From an uncultured Eubacteriales bacterium (GTDB lineage: Bacteria; Bacillota; Clostridia; Oscillospirales; UBA644): a DNA stretch of 64,000 nucleotides. The notes below the pieces were generated by a model. The model saw only the letters and a program-made list of their open reading frames with translations. It made no database searches and was not told where the DNA came from. This document shows, piece after piece, positions 8,682 to 20,275 of the stretch (within the stretch, counting starts at the first letter, position 1; every line of letters begins with the position of its first letter). Position numbers and translations under genes: made by a program. The stretch covers positions 1-64,000 of the forward strand of contig CAUHAO010000004.1 in the NCBI GenBank assembly GCA_959604355.1, in the 5' to 3' direction.

Positions 8682-11274
8682 CTGCTGTTTCCTTTTCTGC
8701 AATATTCTCTTCTGAAATTTCTTCTGTATCCTTATCGGAGGCGTCTTCCTCGACGACATCACTCGTGTCTATTTCCGCCGTCGGGACTTCCTCGTCGCTG
8801 TCTCCGTCAAGAATCGCTATGTTAATAACTTTCACATCATCTGCGAAGCGCATTATGCGTACACCGCCGGACTGTCTGCTGTATTCGGGTATATCCTTGA
8901 CTTTTACGCGGATTATTATACCGTCGGAAGACATCACTATGATATCCTCGTCTTCATTGACTGCACGGATTCCCGCGAGAAGGCCTGTCTTCTCGTTTAT
9001 CTTATGCGCCCTCATTCCCTTGCCGCCGCGCCGATGCGCTGTGAATTTATCGAACGACGTACGCTTGCCGTAGCCGTTCTCGGTAACGGTGAGAACTTTC
9101 TGCGAGTCATCTACGACTACCATACCCACAACATAATCGTCTTCCGCCAGACGTATCGTACGGACACCGCGGGCCTGACGTCCCATTACACGGACCTCGT
9201 TTTCGTCATATCGCACCGCAAGACCGCTGTGAGACGCAACTATCATCTGTTTTGTGCCGTCAGTAAGATGGACGGAAACAAGCTCGTCGCCCTCGTCGAG
9301 ATCAACAGCGTTCAGACCGTTCTTCCTGATATTTACGTAATCCTTCATACGGCTTCTCTTGGAAATACCGCGGCGAGTCACCATATTGAAATAATATCCG
9401 TCCATAAACTCGTTTATCGGTATCATGGAAGTTATTTTTTCGTCTTCCGCGAGTTGTAACAGGTTAACGACGTTCATGCCTTTTGCCTGGCGTGAGGATT
9501 CAGGTATCATATAGCCCTTGAGCTTATGCACGCGGCCCTTTGTCGTGAAGAAAAGCAGCGTGTCGTGCGTTGAGCCTATGAACAACTGCTCGGGGTAATC
9601 CTCTTCGCGCGTCCTGAGCGCGGAAACACCTTTACCGCCTCTGTTCTGAACCTTATATACATCCTGCGGGATACGTTTGATATAACCGAAATGCGTGAGC
9701 GTGTAAACGCACGTTTTTTCCTCGATAAGGTCTTCGATATCTATCTCGTCCTCGACGTCCTGTATCTCGGTAACACGTTCGTCGCTGTATTTTTCTTTTA
9801 TCGCGGTCAATTCGTCGCGCAGTACCTTAACAAGAAGTGCTTCGGAACTGAGAAGCTCGTTGTAGTAGTCGATTTTCTTCTTGATCTCGTCGTATTCCGC
9901 CTGCAGCTTCTCTTTTTCAAGACCCTGGAGCGCTTTAAGACGCATTTCAAGTATCGCCGTCGCCTGCACGTCGGAAAGTCCGAAACGCTGCATCAGATTT
10001 TCCTTCGCATCATCATAAGAATTACGGATTATTCTTATAACCTCGTCAATATTTGCCTGAGCAATGAGAAGGCCTTCGATCAGATGAGCCCTTTCCTGAG
10101 CTTTGCGCAGATTGTAAGCCGTTCTTCTTGTAATGATTTCTTTCTGGAACGCGATATATTCGTCGATTATGTGGCGCAGCGAAAGTATCTTCGGCTGCGA
10201 CTGATTGTTGACAAGCGCGAGCATATTGACGGCAAACGTCGTCTGCATCTGCGTCTGATCAAAGAGTCTGTTGAGCACTACTTGAGGATTTGCGTCCTTT
10301 TTAAGCTCTATTACTATTCGCATTCCGTGCTTGCCCGATTCTTCACGCAAGTCGGAAATGCCTTCAAGACGTTTTTCGTGAACCTGATCGGCTATATTTT
10401 TTACAAGCTGACGTTTATTTACCTGATACGGCAGCTCGGTAACTATTATTCTCGTTCTGTCGTGCGCTTTGCCGAATTCTTCAAACTCGGTACGCGCTCT
10501 TACGATTATATGACCGCGGCCCGTCGCATATGCGGCACGGATACCGCGTCTGCCCATGATTATACCTCTTGTCGGGAAGTCCGGGCCTTTGACGCATTGC
10601 AGCAAATCATCAAGCGTCGCGTCCGGATTGTCAAGCACAAGCAGTGTCGCGGCGATGACTTCTCCCAGGTTGTGCGGAGGAATATTCGTCGCCATACCTA
10701 CAGCGATACCAGAGGAACCGTTTACCAGCAAATTCGGGAAGCGGCTCGGCAGAACACGAGGTTCTTTGCGTGTCTCGTCAAAGTTTGGGTCCCAATCGAC
10801 GGTTTCTTTGTCTATATCGCGGAGCATTTCGTCCGCCATACGGCTCATTCTCGCTTCTGTGTAACGGTAAGCAGCCGGAGGATCCCCGTCTATTGAACCG
10901 AAGTTTCCGTGACCGTCAACGAGAGGATAACGCAGCGAAAAGTCCTGCGCCAAACGTACGAGCGCATCGTAAACGGATGCGTCGCCGTGAGGATGATATC
11001 TACCGAGGACGTCACCGACTGCGGTAGCACATTTTTTGTAAGGCTTATCACGTGTCAGCCCGTCTTCGTACATCGCATAAAGAATACGTCTATGAACAGG
11101 CTTAAGGCCATCACGAACATCCGGCAGCGCACGGCTGACGATGACCGACATCGCGTATTCAATATAGCTTGTTTTCATCTCATGGACAAGCTCGGATGAG
11201 GTTATGACCTGATCCGGGAACATTATGTCCTCGGGGTTATAATCAACATTTTTTCTCTTCTTACTGTCTGCCAT
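8674..11274 (-). CDS. gyrA: DNA gyrase subunit A
   Basis: An 866-residue gyrase A subunit, which cleaves and rejoins DNA during negative supercoiling. The catalytic tyrosine is in [14 protein letters not shown]. The C-terminal beta-pinwheel carries the GyrA-box variant QNRGGKGV, which separates it from ParC, and ends in a long acidic tail of about 45 residues. The quinolone region reads [17 protein letters not shown]: the position equal to E. coli Ser83 is Ala99, as in mycobacterial GyrA, which in that genus is linked to lower intrinsic fluoroquinolone sensitivity. The acidic partner (Asp103) is retained. It lies 13 bp after gyrB in the same transcript and overlaps glyS. Confidence 0.97.
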   Translation of the reverse strand: MADSKKRKNVDYNPEDIMFPDQVITSSELVHEMKTSYIEYAMSVIVSRALPDVRDGLKPVHRRILYAMYEDGLTRDKPYKKCATAVGDVLGRYHPHGDASVYDALVRLAQDFSLRYPLVDGHGNFGSIDGDPPAAYRYTEARMSRMADEMLRDIDKETVDWDPNFDETRKEPRVLPSRFPNLLVNGSSGIAVGMATNIPPHNLGEVIAATLLVLDNPDATLDDLLQCVKGPDFPTRGIIMGRRGIRAAYATGRGHIIVRARTEFEEFGKAHDRTRIIVTELPYQVNKRQLVKNIADQVHEKRLEGISDLREESGKHGMRIVIELKKDANPQVVLNRLFDQTQMQTTFAVNMLALVNNQSQPKILSLRHIIDEYIAFQKEIITRRTAYNLRKAQERAHLIEGLLIAQANIDEVIRIIRNSYDDAKENLMQRFGLSDVQATAILEMRLKALQGLEKEKLQAEYDEIKKKIDYYNELLSSEALLVKVLRDELTAIKEKYSDERVTEIQDVEDEIDIEDLIEEKTCVYTLTHFGYIKRIPQDVYKVQNRGGKGVSALRTREEDYPEQLFIGSTHDTLLFFTTKGRVHKLKGYMIPESSRQAKGMNVVNLLQLAEDEKITSMIPINEFMDGYYFNMVTRRGISKRSRMKDYVNIRKNGLNAVDLDEGDELVSVHLTDGTKQMIVASHSGLAVRYDENEVRVMGRQARGVRTIRLAEDDYVVGMVVVDDSQKVLTVTENGYGKRTSFDKFTAHRRGGKGMRAHKINEKTGLLAGIRAVNEDEDIIVMSSDGIIIRVKVKDIPEYSRQSGGVRIMRFADDVKVINIAILDGDSDEEVPTAEIDTSDVVEEDASDKDTEEISEENIAEKETADE

Positions 11275-11287
11275 AACTCATCACCTC

Positions 11288-13469
<2,182 letters not shown>

Positions 13470-13479
<10 letters not shown>

Positions 13480-14546
13480 ACGTTTTCCTCCGCGTAACCG
13501 TTTATTACGCGAAAAACCTTTGCTCTTTCAAAATCGAACCGTTCATCGCATGTTGTTACTATTACCTGTTTGCCGCGTATTTTTTCGGTTATGTAATTCT
13601 TACGGTACATATCAAGCTCCGAAAATACGTCGTCAAACAGTATAAGCGGATATTCACCGTAAAGTTCATAGAGCATTTCCGCTTCCGCAAGCTTCATACT
13701 CATGACACATGATCTTTGCTGCCCTTGGGACGCGAAATTCTTCGCTTCCATATCATTTATATATATACGCAGATCGTCTTTATGGGCTCCGACCGAAGTA
13801 TATCCCACGCGTAAGTCTGTTTCGCGGTTCTTTCTTAATATCTCAAGCATTTCCGCTTCAGAAAATGACGTGGCTTCCGTTTCGTATCCAAGTGAAAGAA
13901 TTTCTTTTCCGCCCGATATTTCAGCCATTACATCTTTTGCTTTTTGTTCAAGTTTTGCGGTATAAGTAGAACGCGTCTTTGATATAATGCATGATAATTT
14001 TGCGGCTTTCATATCGTAAACGTCAAGCACGCCTATGTCCGGATATTCATCCTTGAGCAATCTGTTTCTCTGTGCAATTACTTTGTTGTATTCCGCAAGA
14101 ATATCATAATACCTCGGTTTTATCTGAGATATCGAAAAATCGAGAAATTTACGCCTTTCTTCGGGACCGTCTTTTATAAGGGAAAGATGTTCCGGAAAAA
14201 ACAACACCGACGCAAACTGTCCGAGTAACTCTTTCGGTCGCACCTTTATGCCGTTGAGAGTTATTTCACGTCTTTTTTGCCTCGAAAGCCTTATTTCAGC
14301 TTTATAATCACGCCCGTTTTTTTCGAATGTTCCGGTTACGACGGAATTTTCTTTATCCGACATTATCATATCGCGTTCATTCGTCGTTCTGAAACTCTTG
14401 CATGCGGAAAAAAGCCATATGCTTTCTATTATATTTGTTTTTCCCTGAGCATTATCGCCTACAAATACATTTACTCCGGGACTAAGATCAAGAGACAAAG
14501 AGAAAATGTTTCTGTAATTTTCAAGCTCTATTTTTTTAATATACAT
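13470..14546 (-). CDS. recF: DNA repair and replication protein RecF
   Basis: A 358-residue SMC-like ATPase that helps load RecA at gapped DNA. Walker A is VGDNAQGKTNIIES (about residues 30-43), the ABC signature lies around NFASQGQQRSCVMSMKLAE, and Walker B/D-loop around YPLILFDDVFSELD. Length is typical. Its ATG shares a base with the dnaN stop. In Bacillus a small S4-domain gene (yaaA/rlbA) lies between dnaN and recF; here it is absent, and no short ORF could hide it because the two genes overlap. Confidence 0.95.
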
Positions 14547-15673
14547 TATTCGTTCTTGAGTTTCATAGGTGAAACGAGGAATATAAATTTATCACTGTCG
14601 GCAGGAGACATGCTCATCGACGAAAGCGAAGAATTGAGATGAATGACTATGTCTTCACAGTCACACGCATTTAGCACGTCGAGCAGATATTTGTGATTGA
14701 ATCCTATATCTATATTTGCACCTTCTATTTTCGCAGATACCTCGTCTGTGAAAGTATCGCCGGAAGAACTTCTGCATGTAACTATTACAGAATCAAACGC
14801 AAAACTGCATTTTACCGGTATTTTTACTTTTTCATCCGTAAGCAATATCGACGCACGTTCAATCGGCTTTTTTATTTCCTTTGCTTTTACGAAAACATTT
14901 GTTTTGTAAGACGAAGGAATGAGGCCTTTATAGTTAAGATAATTGCCGTCTATAAGACGTGAGATTATTTTTACGTTATCGTATTCAAATATAATATGTT
15001 TATCCGAAATGCCAAGACGTATATCTTCGTCACAGTCGGATATCATACGCAGTATTTCTGAAAGAATTTTCCCTGGAACTATTATCTTGAAATCTTTTCC
15101 GGTATTGTTTTCAATGGTTTCTTTTCTTATGGCAAGTTTAAATGTGTTTGTACAGACCACTGTAAATTCATTTCCGTTGATTTCAAACAGAGCGCCCGTC
15201 AGAGCAACGCGTGAATCCGCAATAGCCATCGCAAAGACAGATTGTTTAAGCATGCTCTGGAATACGCTTTGTTTAAGTACCAACGTATCTGTATTTGCTA
15301 TATACGGCATTTCTGGATATGTTTCACTGTCAAAATACTGTATTCTGAAATTTGTCACTCCGCATACTATATTCATGGAGTTGTTTTGCTCTGTGGAAAT
15401 AAAGACTTCGCCTTCCTCTACACTTTTAAGTATATCGGAAAATATTTTTGCAGGAACGACTGCATTTCCAGCCTCTGTGACATTAACATCGAGATATGTT
15501 TCTATACCTATTTCAAGATCAAAGCCGGAAACCGTAAGTTTTCCGTCATCAGACGCGTTGAGAAGAAGTCCTTCGAGAACCGGAAGAGAACTTTTTTGAG
15601 CAACTGCTTTTGAAGAAGTCATGCAGGCTTCAAACAGCGCATTTTTATCGCACGAAAATTTCATATAACGCAT
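14546..15673 (-). CDS. dnaN: DNA polymerase III beta sliding clamp
   Basis: A 375-residue clamp with the three-fold repeated DnaN fold. Typical segments are SLPVLEGLLLNASDDGKLTV near the N terminus, DSRVALTGALFEINGNEFTV in the middle, and the C-terminal MSPADSDKFIFLVSPMKL (MPM/MPL-like end). The ring tethers polymerase III and mismatch repair proteins to DNA. It is preceded by AAAGGAG and the probable oriC region, whose AT-rich unwinding stretch begins only about 10 bases from its start codon, so dnaN transcription from within or across the origin is likely. It overlaps recF by one base. Confidence 0.96.
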   Translation of the reverse strand: MRYMKFSCDKNALFEACMTSSKAVAQKSSLPVLEGLLLNASDDGKLTVSGFDLEIGIETYLDVNVTEAGNAVVPAKIFSDILKSVEEGEVFISTEQNNSMNIVCGVTNFRIQYFDSETYPEMPYIANTDTLVLKQSVFQSMLKQSVFAMAIADSRVALTGALFEINGNEFTVVCTNTFKLAIRKETIENNTGKDFKIIVPGKILSEILRMISDCDEDIRLGISDKHIIFEYDNVKIISRLIDGNYLNYKGLIPSSYKTNVFVKAKEIKKPIERASILLTDEKVKIPVKCSFAFDSVIVTCRSSSGDTFTDEVSAKIEGANIDIGFNHKYLLDVLNACDCEDIVIHLNSSLSSMSMSPADSDKFIFLVSPMKLKNE

Positions 15674-15953
15674 CTCCTTTATGTAAAAAAGATAAAAATA
15701 ATAATTTTTAGTAGTAGTAGGGGGTGTCGATACTGTGCAAAATTGCTTTTAGCGCGATTATACAGGGAAAAAACGGCAGTTGACGCGATGTGGAAAAAAT
15801 ATACATTTTACACAGACTTTCATTTTCCGATATTAAGTTTGTGGAAACGGTTGTAAAAGTTTAATTAAAGTTGATAACTGTGTGCAAAAAACGGAGATAA
15901 AAAAGAAGAAAAATTTAAAACTGTATATTGATGTCGATAATTGTGTTGAAAAG
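15674..15953. other. Probable oriC with DnaA-trio unwinding element
   Basis: The 280-bp dnaA-dnaN gap holds, read on the minus strand, a DnaA-box-like GTATCGACA (15725-15733), a C run (15720-15724), CTACTACTACTA (15709-15720), then an AT-only stretch toward dnaN (15684-15708). This is the order of the basal unwinding system described in Bacillus subtilis: box, GC spacer, DnaA-trios, AT-rich DUE. Further degenerate boxes are at 15789-15797 (TGTGGAAAA), 15840-15848 (TGTGGAAAC), 15869-15877 (AGTTGATAA) and 15932-15940 (TGTCGATAA); none is the perfect TTATCCACA. The dnaA-rpmH gap shows no convincing boxes, so the origin appears to lie on one side of dnaA only. Confidence 0.8.
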
Positions 15954-17294
15954 TTATTTTTCCTTGATTCTTTTTATAATATCTTCTATTCTTGATTTAA
16001 GGATCGGATTTTCTTCAACACGGACTTCGATTTTTCTTATTGCATGATGAACCGTTGAATGATCTCTGCCGCCGAACTGTGCGCCTATTTCAGGCAGAGA
16101 CATATCTGTTATTTCGCGCATTATATACATCGATATCTGACGTGCGAAAGTAATACTCTCGATACGCTTTTTACTTTTGATATCTTCTTCGCTTGTATCA
16201 AATTCTTTACTTACTTCGGAAATTATTTTATCAACGATCACCGGAAGAGGTTCGTTTTCATTATTTATATCCCTTATTGCGCTCTGCGCTATTGCTATTG
16301 TAGGCTGAGAATTTGAAATGAGTTTGAAAGAAAGTATCTTTTTCAGAACGCCTTCGAGCTGACGGATATTGTTTTTGACGTGCATTGCGACAAAATCAAT
16401 TACTTCTTCAGGTAATTCGACTCCGTATTCTTTTTCTTTCATTTTTATAATAGCGACTTTCAGCTCATATTCGGGCTGATAAATGTCTGTTATTATACCG
16501 GATTCAAATCTCGAACGCAGACGGCTTTCAAGAAGCTGTATATCTCTCGGCGGGCGGTCTGACGCAAGAACTATTTGTTTGTTTTTTTCATAAAGAGCGT
16601 CGAATGTATAATAGAACTCGTCCTGCATCTGGTTTTTACCGGCGATAAGCTGTATATCGTCCACGAGCAGCACATCAACGGTGCGGTATTTTGCTTTAAA
16701 TTGCTGCATGGTCTGATTTGTCATTGATTGAATGAGCTCGTTAATGAAGTCTTCACTTTTTATGTAAAGGATCTTGTATGTCGGAAATTTCTTTGCTATC
16801 TCATTTGCTATTGCTTTAAGCAGGTGGGTTTTGCCCAAGCCGGTATTTCCGTAAAGGAAAAGTGGATTGTACGCTTTTGCGGGGTTGTTTGCGACAGCGA
16901 GACAAGCAGCGTGAGCGTGTTTGTTTGAATCTCCGACTATAAAATTATCAAACGTATATTCGGAGAATGTTGTATTCTGTGGGAGTTCTGTCGGATCTTC
17001 TATTTCCGCCGCGGGAATGAGTTTTTGTTTTGAAGCATATCGTTTATCTTCCGAAGTAACGACGTTTATATCCATATCGAAACCCACGACGTCAGAAAGT
17101 GTTTCTTTTATAACGTCGCAGTATTTTGTCATTATTATAGAACGCTGGAAATTTGTCTCAACCAGCAGTACTGCACAGTCGTCCTCATATCCTACAGGCA
17201 AAATGGTTTTTATCCAAAGATCCATCGTTGTGGGAGAAAGGTTCTTTGAGAGCCTTTCAAGTGCTTTTTCCCATACATTTTTGAATGTCTGCAT
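15954..17294 (-). CDS. dnaA: Replication initiator DnaA
   Basis: A 446-residue initiator with all four domains: an N-terminal DnaA interaction domain (WEKALERLSKNLSPTTMDLW), a short linker, the AAA+ domain with Walker A LYGNTGLGKTHLLKA, Walker B DVLLVDDIQLIAGK and arginine-finger region LESRLRSRFESG, and the DNA-binding domain with the signature GGRDHSTVHHAIRKIE. Length and motifs are complete. The start at 17294 is preceded by GGAG. It is divergent from rpmH across a 248-bp AT-rich gap. oriC-like sequences lie downstream of it. Confidence 0.98.
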   Translation of the reverse strand: MQTFKNVWEKALERLSKNLSPTTMDLWIKTILPVGYEDDCAVLLVETNFQRSIIMTKYCDVIKETLSDVVGFDMDINVVTSEDKRYASKQKLIPAAEIEDPTELPQNTTFSEYTFDNFIVGDSNKHAHAACLAVANNPAKAYNPLFLYGNTGLGKTHLLKAIANEIAKKFPTYKILYIKSEDFINELIQSMTNQTMQQFKAKYRTVDVLLVDDIQLIAGKNQMQDEFYYTFDALYEKNKQIVLASDRPPRDIQLLESRLRSRFESGIITDIYQPEYELKVAIIKMKEKEYGVELPEEVIDFVAMHVKNNIRQLEGVLKKILSFKLISNSQPTIAIAQSAIRDINNENEPLPVIVDKIISEVSKEFDTSEEDIKSKKRIESITFARQISMYIMREITDMSLPEIGAQFGGRDHSTVHHAIRKIEVRVEENPILKSRIEDIIKRIKEK

Positions 17295-17472
17295 CTTTTT
17301 TCTCCGTAAAAAATCGGTATAATTAAAAATATATTTTATAAATAACTATAATTATTAATTATATAATATTATACCATATATATATTCTTTTTGCAAGGTC
17401 TTTTTTATTTCAAAATGAAAAAAATTCTTGAAAAAATTTAACGATATTTCGGAAAAAATTCTAAATATGGAC
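17295..17472. other. AT-rich divergent dnaA-rpmH spacer
   Basis: This part of the spacer is almost pure A/T (around 17320-17400) with several TATAAT-like hexamers on both strands, so the dnaA promoter must lie here but cannot be singled out. No 8/9 or better match to the DnaA box TTATCCACA was seen by eye. Confidence 0.5.
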
Positions 17473-17502
17473 TTGACAAACACATAAAAAATGCTGTATA
17501 AT
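17473..17502 (+). promoter_or_regulatory. rpmH promoter
   Basis: Perfect TTGACA (17473-17478) and perfect TATAAT (17497-17502) with an 18-bp spacer. This should be one of the strongest promoters in the window and drives rpmH and probably rnpA-yidD-yidC-khpB. Confidence 0.9.
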
Positions 17503-17542
17503 ATTCGAAGAGCACCATTTCATAAGGAGGTATTGTGTCATT

Positions 17543-17677
17543 ATGGTAAGAACATATCAGCCCAAAAAGAGACAGAGAAGCAAAGTACACGGCTTCCGCA
17601 AGAGAATGAAGACTGCTAACGGAAGAAAAGTACTGTCAAGAAGACGTGCCAGAGGCAGAAAGCAGCTCTCTCTGTAA
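17543..17677 (+). CDS. rpmH: 50S ribosomal protein L34
   Basis: A 44-residue, highly basic ribosomal protein. It starts [18 protein letters not shown] and ends [12 protein letters not shown], matching L34 over its whole length. The ribosome binding site AGGAGG (17525-17530) is 12 bases from the ATG, a little long, but no other in-frame start exists. It follows a consensus promoter and is divergent from dnaA, as in nearly all bacteria. A hairpin with a T run after the gene (17695-17736) probably reduces read-through into rnpA, which would explain the much higher need for L34 than for RnpA. Confidence 0.97.
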   Translation: MVRTYQPKKRQRSKVHGFRKRMKTANGRKVLSRRRARGRKQLSL

Positions 17678-17694
17678 TCAGGATGAAATAAACG

Positions 17695-17736
17695 GAACCG
17701 GTTTCCGATTCGAAGTCGCTAATCGGTTCTTTTTTT
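17695..17736 (+). terminator. Attenuating terminator between rpmH and rnpA
   Basis: GAACCG (17695-17700) can pair with CGGTTC (17724-17729), with an alternative inner CCGATT/AATCGG pairing, followed by seven T residues (17730-17736). The stem is short, so partial termination is more likely than a full stop. Confidence 0.6.
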
Positions 17737-17784
17737 CTCTGAAAGGAGAGCTTTTGTCCGGACTCAATCCGTGACGGCAAAATT

Positions 17785-18171
17785 ATGAAAAAGACTTTAG
17801 CCATAAAGGATAATCGTGTCTACAGGCAACTGTATTCCAAAGCACGTTCACAGGCTTTGCCGTGCGTTGTGGTCTATTGGCGTAAAAATAAACTTGACGT
17901 CAACAGACTCGGGCTCACCTCGGCCAAAAAAATAGGTACCGCGGTTCAGCGCAACAGAGCAAGACGTGTTATGAGAGAAGCGTACAGGCTCATCGAGCCG
18001 GATCTTGAAACGGGATTCGATATAATACTTGTTGCAAGGACAAAAACTCCTCATGTTCCTATGGCGGCAGTTATGAGAGATCTTAAGATCGCACTTTCAA
18101 AAGCAGAGATATACCACTCCTCACACCCTTCTCTGTCGACAAGTGAAAAGACGGATAAACAAGGGAATTAA
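17785..18171 (+). CDS. rnpA: Ribonuclease P protein component
   Basis: A 128-residue basic protein that assists the RNase P RNA in maturing tRNA 5' ends. The conserved RNR motif is seen in [14 protein letters not shown], preceded by [12 protein letters not shown], both hallmarks of RnpA. The C-terminal extension after about residue 112 ([17 protein letters not shown]) is not conserved. It follows rpmH after the attenuator, and yidD begins 2 bases after its stop. The rpmH-rnpA-yidD-yidC-khpB order is the standard bacterial arrangement. Confidence 0.95.
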   Translation: MKKTLAIKDNRVYRQLYSKARSQALPCVVVYWRKNKLDVNRLGLTSAKKIGTAVQRNRARRVMREAYRLIEPDLETGFDIILVARTKTPHVPMAAVMRDLKIALSKAEIYHSSHPSLSTSEKTDKQGN

Positions 18172-18173
18172 AA

Positions 18174-18422
18174 ATGCGCAGGATCGCCATTTTTTTCATC
18201 ACATTTTACCGTAAACACATATCGCCGTATAAGGCTCCATGCTGTAGGTTCGTACCTACCTGTTCGCAGTATGCGATTGAAGCATACGAGAAGTTCGGGT
18301 TCGTCAAAGGTACAGGGCTTACCGTATGGAGAATTTTGCGTTGCAATCCTTTATGTAAAGGCGGGTATGATCCCGTTCCTCCCAAAAAAATAAGGAGATA
18401 CCTCAGGAATGAACATTTTTGA
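18174..18422 (+). CDS. yidD: Membrane protein insertion efficiency factor YidD
   Basis: An 82-residue protein with the full YidD signature: [29 protein letters not shown], then [20 protein letters not shown] with three conserved cysteines (quoted in parts). YidD is a membrane-associated amphipathic protein that helps YidC-dependent insertion. It starts 2 bases after rnpA and overlaps the yidC start by 14 bases. Confidence 0.95.
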   Translation: MRRIAIFFITFYRKHISPYKAPCCRFVPTCSQYAIEAYEKFGFVKGTGLTVWRILRCNPLCKGGYDPVPPKKIRRYLRNEHF

Positions 18423-19434
18423 AAACATCTTAGAGCTCGTCTATTATCCGATAGCAATGCTTCTTAAGTTATGCTACATGCTTGTAGGCAACTATGGCTG
18501 GGCAATAATAATTTTCGCGATAATAGCAAAAGTTCTTCTCTTTCCTCTTTCCATCAAAACCGAAAAAAGCAGACTTCAACAGCAAAAATTACAGCCGAAG
18601 CTCGAAGAACTTAAAAGAAGATACAAAAACGATCCCAGAAATCCGAAATACAACGAGCAACTGCAAGAGCTGTATCATAAGGAAGGCGTGAGCCAGAGCG
18701 CGGGATGTCTGCCGACTCTTATTCAGTTTCCGATAATTTTCGGTCTTTGGAACGCCATCCGCAGACCTTTGTGGTATATCAGCGGCCTTGGCATACAGAC
18801 AATAACTGCCATTACTACGGTCTTTTACAACAGCGGCATTGAGAGCATAGTTAAAGCTCTTTCTGACAAAATAGAAAATCTTACCGAATCTTGGATAAAA
18901 ATAAATGAAATCGTCATCGCACAGACGATGCACGACAAAGCAAATTTTGATCTGGTTAAAGATCTTCTTCCCGAAAATTTCGAACCCGTAAACATGAACT
19001 TTCTCGGACTTGAACTCGGTGCGAAGCCTTCCGATTACGGTCTGTGGTCCTGGTTCATAATTCTTCCCATTATCTGCGGTATAACTTCTTTTCTTGCAAG
19101 CTGGATAACCACAAAAATCAATACACCTAAGAATCAGAAGCAGCCCGCGGTTCCTGGAATGAACGCGATGCTCTACACCATGCCCATAATCTCGATGATC
19201 TTCGCGTATTCATTCAATGTCGGTGTCTGCATTTATCTTATCGTTTCCAACCTTCTTTCCATTGCCCAGGTATTCATTCTCAAGCTTGTCGTCAAACCCG
19301 AAAAGGAAGAGAAAAAGCAGGTCAAGGAAAAGAAACTCAACTACAATCAGATAGACAAAATAAAGCGTGAACAAGCCGCGAAACCTTCTGAAGTGATCGT
19401 TGTGGATGAGAACGCGGATTCCGATAACAAATAA
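18409..19434 (+). CDS. yidC: Membrane protein insertase YidC (Oxa1/SpoIIIJ family)
   Basis: A 341-residue insertase of the Gram-positive kind. Membrane segments are seen around residues 8-28, 30-50 ([20 protein letters not shown]), 95-125, 215-240 and 250-285, with the cytosolic coiled hairpin ([20 protein letters not shown]) between the first ones. In Bacillus SpoIIIJ a membrane-embedded arginine lines the hydrophilic groove; here the aligned position is lysine ([10 protein letters not shown]). The tail is rich in Lys and Glu, suited to ribosome contact. It is flanked by yidD and khpB. There is no lipobox, unlike SpoIIIJ. Confidence 0.93.
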   Translation: MNIFENILELVYYPIAMLLKLCYMLVGNYGWAIIIFAIIAKVLLFPLSIKTEKSRLQQQKLQPKLEELKRRYKNDPRNPKYNEQLQELYHKEGVSQSAGCLPTLIQFPIIFGLWNAIRRPLWYISGLGIQTITAITTVFYNSGIESIVKALSDKIENLTESWIKINEIVIAQTMHDKANFDLVKDLLPENFEPVNMNFLGLELGAKPSDYGLWSWFIILPIICGITSFLASWITTKINTPKNQKQPAVPGMNAMLYTMPIISMIFAYSFNVGVCIYLIVSNLLSIAQVFILKLVVKPEKEEKKQVKEKKLNYNQIDKIKREQAAKPSEVIVVDENADSDNK

Positions 19435-19448
19435 GGAGGAGAAAAACA

Positions 19449-20219
19449 ATGGAACAGAATTTTTCCGGAAAAACCGTAGAAGCGGCGGTAGAGGCCGCTT
19501 GTGCCGAACTAAACCTCGATCAGACGCAGTTTTCTTACGAAATAGTGGAATATCCCAATAAAGGGTTTCTCGGAATAGGAAATAAGAACGCGGTAATTAA
19601 AGTCACCGTCAAACAGGCAGATGCAAAAAGTATGGTCGAAGATTACCTTACCGGAATGTTCGACATCATGGGCATGACCGATTATACCATTGATATCGAA
19701 GTTGACGGTGAAAATATGAATATTCAGGTCAACGGCGACGATGCGTCCGTGTTCCAGCGTAAGCAGGGAGGTGCAGTCGAAGCGCTCCAGTTCCTTCTTG
19801 CTCTTTATGTAAACAAGGACAAAGAACATCATTTCAAAGTGGCGCTCAATATCAATAATTTCAGAGAAAAATCCCAGTCCAAGCTTGCAAAGGTCGCTGA
19901 AAAGGCGGCAAAACAGGTATTGAAAAACCGCAGAAAGATGACTCTTCATCCGATGAGTGCGTATCAGAGACGTATGATACATTCCGCTCTTCAGGATATG
20001 GAAAACATAACCACATATTCCATTGGCGAAGAACCCAACAGACGTGTCGTCATATCTTATACCGGACCCGACGCGGCAGAGTACAAGCCCAGACAGTCTT
20101 ACGGCAAAAAGCCCTACAACGGCAGCCGCAACAACTATAACGCCAATAAATACAGCCGCCCCGCGACAACACCCAAGCCATTCAATACGTCCGATAACGG
20201 CGACGAAGAAGACCGATAA
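19449..20219 (+). CDS. khpB: RNA-binding protein KhpB (Jag)
   Basis: A 256-residue Jag/SpoIIIJ-associated protein. Domain order is Jag-N (residues about 1-55, with YPNKGFLGIGNKNAVIKV), a KH domain (about 75-150) and an R3H domain (about 155-210, with the RxxxH motif in RRMIH). The C-terminal 45 residues are Asn/Tyr/Pro-rich and look disordered. The KH GxxG loop, usually GKRG, reads RKQG in VFQRKQGGAVEALQ, so RNA contact by this domain may be weaker. KhpB pairs with KhpA and affects cell division and sRNA-like regulation in other Firmicutes. GGAGG precedes the start, and a terminator follows. Confidence 0.92.
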   Translation: MEQNFSGKTVEAAVEAACAELNLDQTQFSYEIVEYPNKGFLGIGNKNAVIKVTVKQADAKSMVEDYLTGMFDIMGMTDYTIDIEVDGENMNIQVNGDDASVFQRKQGGAVEALQFLLALYVNKDKEHHFKVALNINNFREKSQSKLAKVAEKAAKQVLKNRRKMTLHPMSAYQRRMIHSALQDMENITTYSIGEEPNRRVVISYTGPDAAEYKPRQSYGKKPYNGSRNNYNANKYSRPATTPKPFNTSDNGDEEDR

Positions 20220-20223
20220 TATG

Positions 20224-20272
20224 AAAGATGGATGATACGGGTGAAAACCGTATTCGTCCATCTTTGTTTTTT
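20224..20272 (+). terminator. Terminator between khpB and mnmE
   Basis: AAAGATGGA (20224-20232) pairs with TCCATCTTT (20257-20265), with an inner 6-bp stem ATACGG/CCGTAT and a 7-nt loop, followed by a T-rich stretch. It lies over an in-frame upstream ATG (20228), which argues that the true mnmE start is downstream at 20276. Confidence 0.8.
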
Positions 20273-20275
20273 GAT

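Noticed and set aside
9691..10896. A 401-codon open frame on the plus strand inside gyrA
   Set aside because: It is antisense to a complete, motif-rich gyrA, shows no family features and is a shadow of codon bias.
20228..20275. mnmE start at ATG 20228
   Set aside because: It lies in the stem of a strong terminator and would add 16 residues not found in the family.
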